Positions 1-7,732 of a stretch of 20,819 nucleotides of DNA are shown here, piece by piece. The notes under the pieces are model-generated. The model made no database searches. It saw nothing but the letters and a program-made list of their open reading frames with translations, and was not told the DNA's origin. Source of the stretch: CAZGVV01 sp964529155 (GTDB lineage Bacteria; Pseudomonadota; Alphaproteobacteria; Rickettsiales; SXRF01); NCBI GenBank assembly GCA_964529155.1, contig CAZGVV010000037.1, positions 1 through 20,819 on the forward strand, given 5' to 3'. The stretch's first letter is position 1. Each line of letters opens with the position of its first letter. The position numbers were made by a program, and so were the translations under genes.

Positions 1-105
1 CCCCTTCCTAATACTCACACCTCTTGCTTGTAGAGGTTAAAGAAGAAAGGGGTGTGGGTGTTACGAAGGGGTGGAGTGAAGAATAACTCGCCTCTATTTT
101 CTTCT
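1..105 (+). other. Long imperfect inverted repeat, candidate structured RNA
   Basis: Positions 1-23 pair with 49-71 in 22 of 23 positions; the single mismatch is C8 opposite C64. The three non-Watson-Crick pairs (12-60, 15-57, 22-50) are all T with G, so they pair as U-G in a plus-strand RNA but would be A-C mismatches in a minus-strand RNA. The loop (24-48) ends with an 8-base purine run (41-48) that is perfectly complementary to 98-105, allowing a pseudoknot. Bases 20-24 can alternatively pair with 32-36. No T-run follows the stem, so it does not look like an ordinary terminator. The left arm touches the window edge, so the element may extend further. It could be the 3' end of an upstream transcript, a small RNA, or a palindromic repeat. 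Confidence 0.45.
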
Positions 106-133
106 GGCATACGGGGCCGGATAACGATATAAC
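104..133 (+). promoter_or_regulatory. Candidate sdhC promoter, near-leaderless
   Basis: A -10-like TATAAC (128-133, 5/6 to consensus) is preceded after 18 bases by CTGGCA (104-109, 4/6 to TTGACA). Only 8 bases separate the -10 from the sdhC ATG at 142, so transcription would start at or just before the start codon. The 8 bases (gcagtcct) contain no Shine-Dalgarno sequence, which fits a leaderless or nearly leaderless message. Assigned by eye; not tested against a matrix. Confidence 0.45.
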
Positions 134-141
134 GCAGTCCT

Positions 142-537
142 ATGACACCACTTGCTGGAAATCGCCCTATCTCTCCGCACCTTAGCATCTATCGCTGGCG
201 CGTGACGATGTTTAGCTCTATTGCGCACCGTGCGAGCGGGATTGCGCTTTTTACAGGTGCAATATTGCTGGTCGCATGGTTATGGACAGCAGCCTATAGC
301 CCACGCGGGTATCAGGCAATTTATGGTATTATGAACGCCTGGTATGGCATTGTGATGCTTACCGGTTGGGCATTGGCTTTTTATTACCATTTTTGTAACG
401 GACTTCGCCATTTGTGGTGGGATAGTGGACACGGCCTCACAATTCCACAAGCTACCCGTAGCGGTTGGCTGGTGATTGCTTTGAGCATCGCGTTTACAGC
501 CTTTACCTGGTGGGCCGTTTATATGGGGGGAATATGA
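142..537 (+). CDS. sdhC: Succinate dehydrogenase cytochrome b556 subunit (SdhC)
   Basis: One of the two membrane anchors of complex II. Together with SdhD it holds haem b and forms the ubiquinone site in the inner membrane. The protein is 131 residues, normal for the family. It opens with the typical RPISPHLSIYR (8-18). SIAHRASG (26-33) supplies Ser26 and Arg30, which line up with the quinone-site Ser27 and Arg31 of E. coli. YHFCNGLRHLWWD (82-94) contains His83, equivalent to the E. coli haem ligand His84. Three hydrophobic helices are visible (about 35-51, 63-84, 107-128). The ATG at 142 gives the full conserved N-terminus. The stop overlaps the sdhD start as ATGA, indicating translational coupling. 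Confidence 0.95.
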   Translation: MTPLAGNRPISPHLSIYRWRVTMFSSIAHRASGIALFTGAILLVAWLWTAAYSPRGYQAIYGIMNAWYGIVMLTGWALAFYYHFCNGLRHLWWDSGHGLTIPQATRSGWLVIALSIAFTAFTWWAVYMGGI

Positions 538-926
538 GTACACCGCTTGGACGCGTACGTGGACTCGGGGCTGCGAAAGCCGGCGTTTCTCATTGGATTA
601 CCCAACGCCTGACTGCCATTGCGCTGGCTCCGCTCAGCCTGTGGTTTGTAATATCCGTACTCAGCGTTCTCGGCTCGCCGGATCCGTTTCGTGTGGCCGA
701 TTGGTTAGCGTCGCCGTGGCATGCACTCTGCATGACGTTATTCCTGGTCGCAGCTTTTTGGCATGCCAGACTTGGCCTACAAGTGGTGATTGAAGATTAT
801 GTGCATGCACCCTGGCTGAAATATCCGCTCCTAGTTAGCAACACATTATTTTGTTTTTTAGCGACAGGCATGGGCTTGCTAGCTGTTTTAAAATTACACG
901 TACTCGACATTGTATCAGGGTTTTAA
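534..926 (+). CDS. sdhD: Succinate dehydrogenase membrane anchor subunit (SdhD)
   Basis: Second membrane anchor of complex II, 130 residues with three hydrophobic segments. The start is the ATG at 534, which overlaps the sdhC stop as ATGA. An in-frame ATG further upstream would run deep into sdhC and is rejected. WITQRLTAIALAPL (near residue 21) is the conserved first-helix signature. HARLGLQVVIEDYVH matches the segment that carries the second haem/quinone residues, with the Asp-Tyr of EDYVH corresponding to the quinone-contacting DY of E. coli SdhD. The C-terminus is short and hydrophobic. sdhA follows after 6 bases, so sdhCDA is one transcript. Confidence 0.93.
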   Translation: MSTPLGRVRGLGAAKAGVSHWITQRLTAIALAPLSLWFVISVLSVLGSPDPFRVADWLASPWHALCMTLFLVAAFWHARLGLQVVIEDYVHAPWLKYPLLVSNTLFCFLATGMGLLAVLKLHVLDIVSGF

Positions 927-932
927 AGTATC

Positions 933-2698
933 ATGACCGCATATCCTATCACTGACCATTTTCATGATGTCGTTGTTATTGGCGCGGGTGGCGCGGGGTT
1001 GCGCGCTACGTTTGGCATGGCGGAAGCGGGTCTTTCCACGGCATGCATCACCAAAGTATTCCCCACGCGTTCACATACGGTGGCGGCGCAAGGCGGCATC
1101 TCCGCGGCGTTGGCCAATATGGGCGAGGATGATTGGCGGTTTCATATGTATGATACCATCAAAGGCTCGGACTGGCTGGGCGACCAGGATGCAATCGAAT
1201 ATATGTGTAAAAACGCCATGCAGGCGGTGATTGAGCTGGAGCATTACGGCGTACCCTTTTCACGCACCAATGACGGAAAAATTTATCAGCGGCCTTTCGG
1301 CGGCATGACCACGCATTACGGCAAAGGCACCGCGCAACGCACCTGCGCCGCTGCGGATCGTACAGGGCACGCTATTTTGCATACGCTCTACACACAGGCG
1401 CTTAAGCATGACGCACAATTCTTTATCGAATATTTTGCCCTTGATTTGATTATGGATGACGAAGGCGCATGCCGTGGCGTCATCGCGCTGAATATGGAAG
1501 ATGGAACGATTCATCGTTTCAATGCGCATATCACCGTGCTGGCCACCGGCGGCTATGGCCGAGCCTATTTCTCCTGCACTTCTGCCCATACCTGCACCGG
1601 CGACGGTGGCGGGATGGCGANNNNNNNNNNGTGCAATTCCACCCCACCGGCATTTATGGCGCAGGGTGCTTGATTACCGAAGGTGTACGCGGCGAAGGCG
1701 GTTATCTGGTGAATTCCGAAGGCGAACGCTTTATGGAGCGTTACGCCCCAAGCGCCAAGGATCTGGCATCCCGTGACGTAGTGAGCCGCGCCATGACGGT
1801 CGAAATTCGTGAAGGCCGCGGCGTTGGCCCGCATAAGGACCATATTTATCTGCACCTCGATCATCTGGACGCAGACATCATTCATGCCCGTCTTCCTGGC
1901 ATTGCCGAAACGGCGAAGATTTTCGCCGGGGTGGATGTAACGCGTGAGCCGATTCCAGTGCTCCCTACAGTACATTACAATATGGGAGGCATTCCGACCA
2001 ATTATCATGGCGAAGTAGTAACCAGTAAAAATGGTGATCCAGAAACCGTAGTACCAGGCTTAATGGCCATTGGTGAAGCCGCATGCGTGTCCGTACATGG
2101 GGCGAATCGATTGGGATCGAATTCCTTGCTGGATTTGGTGGTGTTTGGGCGTGCCGCAGCACTCCGCGCTGCTGAATTGCTCAAAGGCTGCACCACACCA
2201 CGCGCTCCACTCACCGGCTCTGCGACCGATAAAATCCTAAGCCGACTGGATCGTATCCGCAATGCCAACGGCACATCTTCTACCGCCGCACTGCGTCGCG
2301 CCATGCAGCGCTGTATGCAGGACCATGCCGCTGTGTTCCGTGATGAAGCCCCCTTAGCCGAAGGCGTAAAGCAGATGAGCGACATCTGGCACAAATTTGA
2401 TACCCTCCATATTACCGACCGCAGCCTGGTGTGGAACAGTGATTTGATCGAAGCACTGGAGCTGGACAACCTCCGCAGCCAGGCGCTGATCACCGTTGCC
2501 TGCGCTTACCAACGCCAAGAAAGCCGTGGCGCTCACGCCCGCGAAGATTTCCCTGATCGTGATGACCAGAAATGGATGAAACACAGCTATTGCTGGCTTG
2601 ACGAACGCGGCAATATGAGTGTGGATTACCGGCCCGTGCATCTGCATACCCTATCAAACGAAGTGCAAGCAGTGCCTCCAAAAGCGCGGGTGTATTAA
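933..2698 (+). CDS. sdhA: Succinate dehydrogenase flavoprotein subunit (SdhA), interrupted by an assembly gap
   Basis: Catalytic subunit of complex II; oxidises succinate to fumarate using covalently bound FAD on the cytoplasmic face. The N-terminus has the dinucleotide fold VVVIGAGGAGLRA (13-25) and FPTRSHT, with His48 as the FAD-linked histidine. GGMTTHYGKG, QFHPTG, SEGERFMERYAP, RDVVSR and GANRLGSNSLLD are all conserved. The reading frame before the 10 Ns (to 1619) and after them (from 1631) differ. SdhA homologues have 12 residues between GGGMA and the QFHPTG block, i.e. base 1620 plus 35 missing bases. This restores the frame and gives about 596 residues, the usual length. I therefore read one intact gene with an under-sized gap, not a frameshift. 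Its stop overlaps the stop of the convergent gene. Confidence 0.93.
1621..1630. other. Assembly gap (10 Ns) inside sdhA
   Basis: Ten ambiguous bases. Family alignment predicts 35 missing bases, and the required length is 2 modulo 3, whereas 10 is 1 modulo 3. The run is therefore a fixed-size placeholder. The missing residues would be the conserved segment just before QFHPTG. Confidence 0.9.
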
Positions 2699-3582
2699 AG
2701 CGAACGCTGAGGTTTATTGCATTCTTGTTTTAAAAAATCTTCCCAGCGCTTGTCCGTTTCGTTTGGGTTTTTCTTAAGAAAAATCTCATAGTTCTTCGTT
2801 GCAATATCTGCCGCATTACCAAACTGCTCGGGATATAATCCATTTTTTTCAATCATAGATGAGAGCGAGGAGTCAGTAACCTGACTCAAATCCTCTAAAT
2901 ATCGCGGTGTAAACACCCCCACCAACTGATGGGTTTGCAACGCCGGATAAAACATATGCTGTTTCCACTTCCCTTTCCCGTCAAACCAGTTTTCAAGATG
3001 TAATCCTTCAACCAGAATTTCTTGGGTACTGGGCCTTTTTTCAATATATCCTGGATCTAATAATATTGGTGTTCCATCCAACAATTTACCTACATTACTT
3101 ACATGTTTATCCATATTAGGAGCAAAACCCGACTGCACCAATGCGCTGCAAACCACTTCAACATCGTCTTTAGATATATCTTTAGTCTCTACCTCAGGTA
3201 ATAGCTCGATTCGAATTCTCTTTTCATTCTCTCCCACATACTGCGTACATATAGGCTGCAAAATTGCGGGGTGCAGCGGGCGAGGATTCTCTTTTGCATC
3301 CAATGATATGCGAAGCAATTGGTGATTGGTGATTTTAAAAACAATAGCATTTGCGCCATTATTTAAAAAACTGATGCGCCGAACACCCAACCCAGCAAGA
3401 TATTCAGAAATATCATCCGTTAAAGCAGGATTAGTTTTTAATACATCAAGTAATTTATTGGGGAAATAGGTTGCATTGCTTTTTAATGCGCTAATCTCTT
3501 TAAACGTCAGATATTGCCCCCTCACGGCCTGTAATGACCGCTTTCTGAATCGCTCAGCAAAGGGAAAAGGGGATAAAAACAT
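2695..3582 (-). CDS. Unknown protein with protein-kinase-fold-like motifs
   Basis: 295 residues, no signal peptide or membrane helix seen. Function not recognised. Residues 70-92 (from ISFLNNGANAIVFKI) resemble a kinase glycine-rich loop followed by the strand that normally carries the ATP-contacting lysine; here the best-placed basic residue is Arg91. IELLPEV (125-131) could be the hinge. DKHVSNVGKLLDG (158-170) has the D-x4-N spacing of a kinase catalytic loop, and LLDPGY (174-179) resembles the DFG metal-binding motif, with Asp176. The order and spacing fit a small aminoglycoside-kinase or protein-kinase fold. The gene starts 4 bases after the stop of the upstream gene and has an AGGGTG-type ribosome site, so the two are an operon. 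It is AT-richer than the sdh genes. It could be a divergent kinase or a pseudokinase. Confidence 0.6.
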   Translation of the reverse strand: MFLSPFPFAERFRKRSLQAVRGQYLTFKEISALKSNATYFPNKLLDVLKTNPALTDDISEYLAGLGVRRISFLNNGANAIVFKITNHQLLRISLDAKENPRPLHPAILQPICTQYVGENEKRIRIELLPEVETKDISKDDVEVVCSALVQSGFAPNMDKHVSNVGKLLDGTPILLDPGYIEKRPSTQEILVEGLHLENWFDGKGKWKQHMFYPALQTHQLVGVFTPRYLEDLSQVTDSSLSSMIEKNGLYPEQFGNAADIATKNYEIFLKKNPNETDKRWEDFLKQECNKPQRSL

Positions 3583-3586
3583 TCCA

Positions 3587-4921
3587 TCACCCTAATTGCG
3601 GAGTGGAATTGAAGCTAGTGCTGGTTCGCGTTTTCCAAGATATTGGTTCAGGAACAGTTTTTTCAATTACTGTGGTCTCAGGCACACAGGCCCATCTATT
3701 ACTGCGCATATATTTCACCTGCTCACCAATCGATTCGGCAATGTCCTGAGTTGAGCCGCGCATTTCAGGGCGCGTAGAAAGGAATCCAGCCACCTGGTTT
3801 GTCAAGGCCCCCTGAATAGCTCCCGGCTGTGCGGCGATGGTTTCAGCGGCCAGGCCTTCAATGCGGCGCTGCTCATCGGGATCGAATTTACCCTCGCCTT
3901 CTTTACTGGAAATAGCGAACATCATATCTGCCATTAAATATGTGCCTGTGGTGAGGAATTTAAAAATATAAGCTTTTTGCTGCGGATTGGATTTATATTC
4001 GCGATATGCACTCATACCAAGCAATGCATCTGTGACCATGGAGCCATAGCCAAAAATACGCAGCGGTTTCTCCTGCACCCATTCAAATACTTTTCCAATG
4101 GGTGTTGTAGCCTTTTCATGGCTTTCAGTCGCAGCTGTTTTCTTTTTTTCAGGAACGACTAAGGAGGCAAGTTTAGTGGAAACAGAGCTGACGCCGTAGG
4201 CCGCGTCCCAAAACTTGCGATGCTTAATACCGGATTGGAGCATGGAAAATGCGCCAAGTGTGTAGATCCCCAGTGTAGCTTGCGAGGGATAGCGATAGAG
4301 GAAGTCTTCCATTTTTTGAAGGCCGTTATCACGCCGGTCTTTAAGAATGGAATACAATCCGCAATGCTCCGGCAACATACCGGCCTGCTGTTGCAGAAAT
4401 CCGGCAAGTTGTTCACTCACCTGGCGTAAATGGTGTTCGGTTTTTACGTTGCCATAACGCGAAACGATTAAGCCACCCACTGTATAGAGTGCGCCAGTAT
4501 TAATTTCCTTGCTGCGGCCACTCTTAAGACCTGATGCCAAAAGTGCGCCATCCCCCACCAGATTAGCCCAGCCGCCGTATTTCAAACTATTATCATTCAG
4601 CCAGTCTTGCCAGCTGCGGGTTGGATGGTCGCCGGCTTCGGCGTGGATAGCAGGTTTACCGCTAGTGAAATGCCGGACATGCAAGAGTGCTGTAAGCTGG
4701 CCTTCGTCTTTGAAGCCTTCGACCTGCAGGAAATTCCTCCCCTCGGTATGCACGGGTACACAGCCCCATTTTTCTGCCATTAAGCCACGGCGAATAGTGG
4801 AAATTTGGTCAGGATCGGCAGCGTCTCCAGCCGCAAGCAACGCCACAGGTGGGCGGTCTTTTGCATAACGAAACAGGATTTCCTGTACCGGGGAATCGCC
4901 GGCAAAGCGGTAAATGCTCAT
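3587..4921 (-). CDS. Unknown protein with three repeated hydrophobic hairpins
   Basis: 444 residues, not recognised. Residues 1-110 look soluble. Three similar units follow, at about 116-157, 212-256 and 286-337. Each has a Gly/Ala/Ser-rich hydrophobic helix, a basic turn (SGLKSGRSKE, SGIKHRKF, AYREYKSNPQQK), then a second hydrophobic helix starting near an Ala-x-Tyr (ALYTVGG, AAYGVSS, KAYIFKF). Together they could give up to six membrane or membrane-lying helices. The tail (338-444) is polar, with two Trp-Ala/Trp-Lys segments. No signal peptide is seen. It is the first gene of a two-gene unit with the kinase-fold-like gene. There is no ribosome site upstream, but a strong promoter ends 7 bases before the ATG, suggesting a leaderless message. 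Confidence 0.55.
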   Translation of the reverse strand: MSIYRFAGDSPVQEILFRYAKDRPPVALLAAGDAADPDQISTIRRGLMAEKWGCVPVHTEGRNFLQVEGFKDEGQLTALLHVRHFTSGKPAIHAEAGDHPTRSWQDWLNDNSLKYGGWANLVGDGALLASGLKSGRSKEINTGALYTVGGLIVSRYGNVKTEHHLRQVSEQLAGFLQQQAGMLPEHCGLYSILKDRRDNGLQKMEDFLYRYPSQATLGIYTLGAFSMLQSGIKHRKFWDAAYGVSSVSTKLASLVVPEKKKTAATESHEKATTPIGKVFEWVQEKPLRIFGYGSMVTDALLGMSAYREYKSNPQQKAYIFKFLTTGTYLMADMMFAISSKEGEGKFDPDEQRRIEGLAAETIAAQPGAIQGALTNQVAGFLSTRPEMRGSTQDIAESIGEQVKYMRSNRWACVPETTVIEKTVPEPISWKTRTSTSFNSTPQLG

Positions 4922-4928
4922 TGCACGG

Positions 4929-4957
4929 ATTATACGAAAAAATGGCCCTAGCGTCTA
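4929..4957 (-). promoter_or_regulatory. Strong leaderless-type promoter for the 4921-2695 cassette
   Basis: On the minus strand a perfect TATAAT (4934 to 4929) lies 17 bases after TAGACG (4957 to 4952, 4/6 to TTGACA). Only CCGTGCA (7 bases) separates the -10 from the ATG at 4921, so the start site would be base 4922 or 4921. No Shine-Dalgarno sequence is possible in that space. Confidence 0.65.
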
Positions 4958-5037
4958 GCGCAATTATTAATTTATATTCAAATACTAAGCACTTGCGCTC
5001 TGGCTTTCGGCGGCTTAAAAATAAGGCGAAGAATAAT

Positions 5038-5043
5038 AAAGGA
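5038..5043 (+). promoter_or_regulatory. Ribosome binding site of mscL
   Basis: AAAGGA placed 8 bases before the mscL ATG. It contrasts with the divergent gene on the other side of this spacer, which has none. Confidence 0.75.
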
Positions 5044-5051
5044 AACCAAAA

Positions 5052-5450
5052 ATGTTCAAGGAATTCAAGCAATTCATCGCTCGCGGCAATGTGATTGATC
5101 TGGCGGTAGGGATCATTATCGGTGCGGCCTTTACTGGCGTGGTGAACTCGCTGGTCAATGATATTATCATGCCGCCGATTGGCAAATTGTCAGGCGGCCT
5201 GGATTTTTCCAATTATTTTATCAATTTGACACCGGTGCACTACGACACGCTCAAAGCCGCCAAAGACGCCGGGGCCGCTACCATTAATTATGGCCTTTTT
5301 CTCAATACTGTACTTAATTTCCTGATTGTTTCCACCGCCGTATTCGTGCTGGTAAAACAAGTAAACCGCGTCCACCGCAGCAACCCCGCGGCCCCACCCC
5401 GCACGGAAGTACTGCTGGAAGAAATCCGGGATGTATTGAAAAAGAAATAA
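5052..5450 (+). CDS. mscL: Large-conductance mechanosensitive channel (MscL)
   Basis: Inner-membrane channel that opens under high membrane tension and releases solutes during hypo-osmotic shock; a homopentamer in characterised members. 132 residues, typical. The N-terminus MFKEFKQFIARGNVIDLAVG, followed by the first pore helix with GIIIGAAFTGVVNSLVNDIIMPP (20-42), is diagnostic. NTVLNFLIVSTAVFVLVKQ is the second helix. The C-terminal LLEEIRDVLKK is the conserved cytoplasmic helix. It is a single gene between the divergent unknown cassette and sdhB, with an 89-base spacer before sdhB. It lies inside what is usually a continuous sdhCDAB operon. Confidence 0.95.
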   Translation: MFKEFKQFIARGNVIDLAVGIIIGAAFTGVVNSLVNDIIMPPIGKLSGGLDFSNYFINLTPVHYDTLKAAKDAGAATINYGLFLNTVLNFLIVSTAVFVLVKQVNRVHRSNPAAPPRTEVLLEEIRDVLKKK

Positions 5451-5539
5451 CTGTGTATGAAATTAAAATATCGTGGTAATTATTTTTCCGCTATGCATCA
5501 ACCATTACCCATCATTCTACGCGCCTCAAAGGAATAGCC

Positions 5540-6343
5540 ATGGCCGAATTCCGACTACCTAAAAACTCCCGCATCCGTAAAGGCACCACGCACAAAGCAC
5601 CTGATGGTGCAAAGCGGGTTCGTGCATTTAATATTTATCGCTTTGATCCTGAGGACAAGGACACCACCACCGGTGAGCCGAAAAACCCGCGCATGGATCG
5701 CTACGAATTGGATATGACCACTTGCGCACCGATGGTATTGGACGCGCTGATTAAAATTAAAGACGAGATCGACCCCACCCTCACCTTCCGCCGCTCATGC
5801 CGCGAAGGAATTTGCGGTTCGTGCTCAATGAATATTGACGGCATGAATACGCTGGCATGCATTAAGCCGATTGAGGACGTCAAGGGTGACGTGAATATTT
5901 ACCCACTTCCGCACATGCCGGTGATCAAAGATTTAGTGCCAGACCTGACGCATTTCTACGCACAATATGCTTCCGTGCAACCCTGGCTTAAAACGGCGAC
6001 ACCGCAACCCGCCAACCGTGAGCGGCTGCAATCTCCTGCGGAGCGCGCCAAGCTGGACGGATTGTATGAGTGCATTTTGTGCGCATGCTGCTCCGCCTCA
6101 TGCCCGAGCTATTGGTGGAACGCGGAAAAATTCTTAGGGCCTGCTATTCTTCTCCATGCATATCGCTGGATTACTGATAGCCGCGATGAAGCGACCGGAG
6201 AGCGGTTGGATGATGTGGAAGATCCATTCAAACTCTACCGCTGTCACACCATCATGAACTGCGCGCAAACCTGCCCGAAGGGATTGAACCCGGCAAAGGC
6301 AATTGCCGAGATCAAGAAGCTGATGGTGGAGCGGGCGGCCTAA
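5540..6343 (+). CDS. sdhB: Succinate dehydrogenase iron-sulfur subunit (SdhB)
   Basis: Passes electrons from SdhA to ubiquinone through three Fe-S clusters. 267 residues. [2Fe-2S]: Cys87, 92, 95 and 107 in SCREGICGSCSMN and the later LAC. [4Fe-4S]: Cys178, 181, 184 and 245. [3Fe-4S]: Cys188, 235 and 241, as in CILCACCSASCPSYWW and CHTIMNCAQTCPKG. The quinone-site tryptophans 192-193 are present. An AAAGGA ribosome site lies 6 bases before the ATG. It is about 2.8 kb away from sdhA, separated by three genes, so it needs its own promoter or read-through from mscL; I could not identify a convincing promoter in 5451-5539. Confidence 0.96.
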   Translation: MAEFRLPKNSRIRKGTTHKAPDGAKRVRAFNIYRFDPEDKDTTTGEPKNPRMDRYELDMTTCAPMVLDALIKIKDEIDPTLTFRRSCREGICGSCSMNIDGMNTLACIKPIEDVKGDVNIYPLPHMPVIKDLVPDLTHFYAQYASVQPWLKTATPQPANRERLQSPAERAKLDGLYECILCACCSASCPSYWWNAEKFLGPAILLHAYRWITDSRDEATGERLDDVEDPFKLYRCHTIMNCAQTCPKGLNPAKAIAEIKKLMVERAA

Positions 6344-6344
6344 G

Positions 6345-6372
6345 GCAGCGGCCATTACGCACGCTGCGTTTT
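6345..6372 (+). terminator. Possible weak terminator after sdhB
   Basis: GCAGCG (6345-6350) pairs with CGCTGC (6362-6367) around an 11-base loop, followed by GTTTTAA. The stem is only 6 bp and the T-run 4 long, and the element lies in the 3' end of the convergent coding region. Weak but well placed, 2 bases after the sdhB stop. Confidence 0.35.
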
Positions 6373-7674
6373 AACACCCGATACTTGCCTAATGCCATTA
6401 AGAGTAATGTTTTCATCTGGTTGTGTGCTGAGCATTTTCTCAGGCGGGTAGGTAATCACGAATGTTGCCGGATAAATGCCGGGAACTTTTTCTAATTGCA
6501 TTCCCTCAGATGCTTCCATATCTTCCAGACGCCGATACAACGAGCCAAATAATTCCGGATTTTCGCGGGCTTTGGAAATCCAACCTCCACCAAAGCGCAT
6601 TTCAAATGCATGATTCGCTAAAATATCATAGCCGCTTGCGGCTAAACGATGGGCTAAATCCGTACGCTGTATCGAGCTTACAGGTTCTTCTACCGAGATG
6701 AGGGTTGCACCCTCAATTTCTTGCTTAATCTGCGATGTGCTGCGTCCCATGTGATGCAATGCAAAGCGTTCCGTTGCCACTACCACCGGGTCTTCTATGC
6801 CACTTATTTTACGGGCTACGCTGAGGAATGTTTCCCCGGGCGTAAGCTCACGGTTGATTATGTGCCCACCTAATTCAGTTACGATATGGTTCTGTTGAGG
6901 ATTCGTCTGAAAAGGATCAAACCCGATTGCATGCAATGGCACATTCGGCAATTGCGTCTTTAATGCTGAAATGATCGCCGCATCTGCACGTCCGTCACCA
7001 CAGCCGATACTTAAGTAAATAATCGGTTTCCCGGGATTCTCACGCGACAATGTTTGTATCGTCCGTTTAAGGGCGGCAATGTGCGTAGGGTTTGTGTGTT
7101 GCTCTACATCTTTTATGATATGGTCAGTCACATCAGTACACATTTCAGATGTGATCTCGCCCTGTGTGATTGCTTCATTTAAGCCCCCCATAAGATGCCG
7201 GACAATCACTGCATTAAGGGATGAATCCAACAACTCGGCAAGCTCTCCTATCCCATTTGCATGAGGATTATATCGAAAGTGATGTGCTTTACTTTTTTCC
7301 TTAAGAATGTACTGGGCCATGGATTCAGGAACGCTCGAGGCAATTTCATAGGCTATGTCAAATATGGCCTCATGTTTAATAGGCGCGCTGTATTTTTTTA
7401 ATTTTTGTGTAACCAGCATCTCACCAAAAAAATCTTTCAATAATTTGACGATATCTTCCGTTACCTTTTTGGGGTCCACTTTTTGCATCATCGCTTGCAA
7501 AGCAGTGTGACGCATCAAATCTTTTCTTAACGCTTCATCTGTTTCGGGATTTAATGTTTCCGCATGATAGCGCATTGGCTGAAGACGAGGATCTCCTAGT
7601 GTATCTAAAATGGCCTGGTGAATGGATTGTTGGTAAGGTGTTGCGCCTTCAAGGTTAAGAAAATGTGTATTCAT
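6355..7674 (-). CDS. Predicted SAM-binding Rossmann-fold protein, methyltransferase-like
   Basis: 439 residues from the ATG at 7674. That start is preferred because AAGGG lies 7 bases upstream; an in-frame ATG at 7752 would overlap the upstream gene and adds 26 residues with no ribosome site. Residues 1-210 are helical and unrecognised. IIYLSIGCGDGR (218-229) is a class I methyltransferase motif I. IGFDPF (250-255) supplies the acidic residue after strand 2 (Asp253). VVVATERFALHHMG (297-310) and ATLISVEEPVSS (323-334) continue alternating strands and helices. The target is unknown. It follows the HD-domain gene with a 58-base gap and is AT-richer than sdhB. A catalytic methyltransferase is likely but not proven. 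Confidence 0.6.
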   Translation of the reverse strand: MNTHFLNLEGATPYQQSIHQAILDTLGDPRLQPMRYHAETLNPETDEALRKDLMRHTALQAMMQKVDPKKVTEDIVKLLKDFFGEMLVTQKLKKYSAPIKHEAIFDIAYEIASSVPESMAQYILKEKSKAHHFRYNPHANGIGELAELLDSSLNAVIVRHLMGGLNEAITQGEITSEMCTDVTDHIIKDVEQHTNPTHIAALKRTIQTLSRENPGKPIIYLSIGCGDGRADAAIISALKTQLPNVPLHAIGFDPFQTNPQQNHIVTELGGHIINRELTPGETFLSVARKISGIEDPVVVATERFALHHMGRSTSQIKQEIEGATLISVEEPVSSIQRTDLAHRLAASGYDILANHAFEMRFGGGWISKARENPELFGSLYRRLEDMEASEGMQLEKVPGIYPATFVITYPPEKMLSTQPDENITLNGIRQVSGVKTQRA

Positions 7675-7732
7675 ATCGGCCCTTATAATAGTTTTTGTAA
7701 AAAATTTATTGTGTTGATTGATTTTGTAAAAT

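Noticed and set aside
1469..1673. Apparent frameshift or split sdhA
   Set aside because: Both halves are fully conserved and the gap is a placeholder; 35 missing bases restore frame and family length.
1565..2493. Long antisense open frames inside sdhA
   Set aside because: They are low-complexity shadows of a conserved gene, without ribosome sites or recognisable domains.
4946..4960. CTAG-rich sequence similar to 20396-20410 as a dispersed repeat
   Set aside because: The shared part is about 12 of 14 bases in just two places, too short to separate from chance here.
5451..5539. Promoter for sdhB
   Set aside because: The spacer is AT-rich and offers several weak -10-like hexamers, but none pairs with an acceptable -35.
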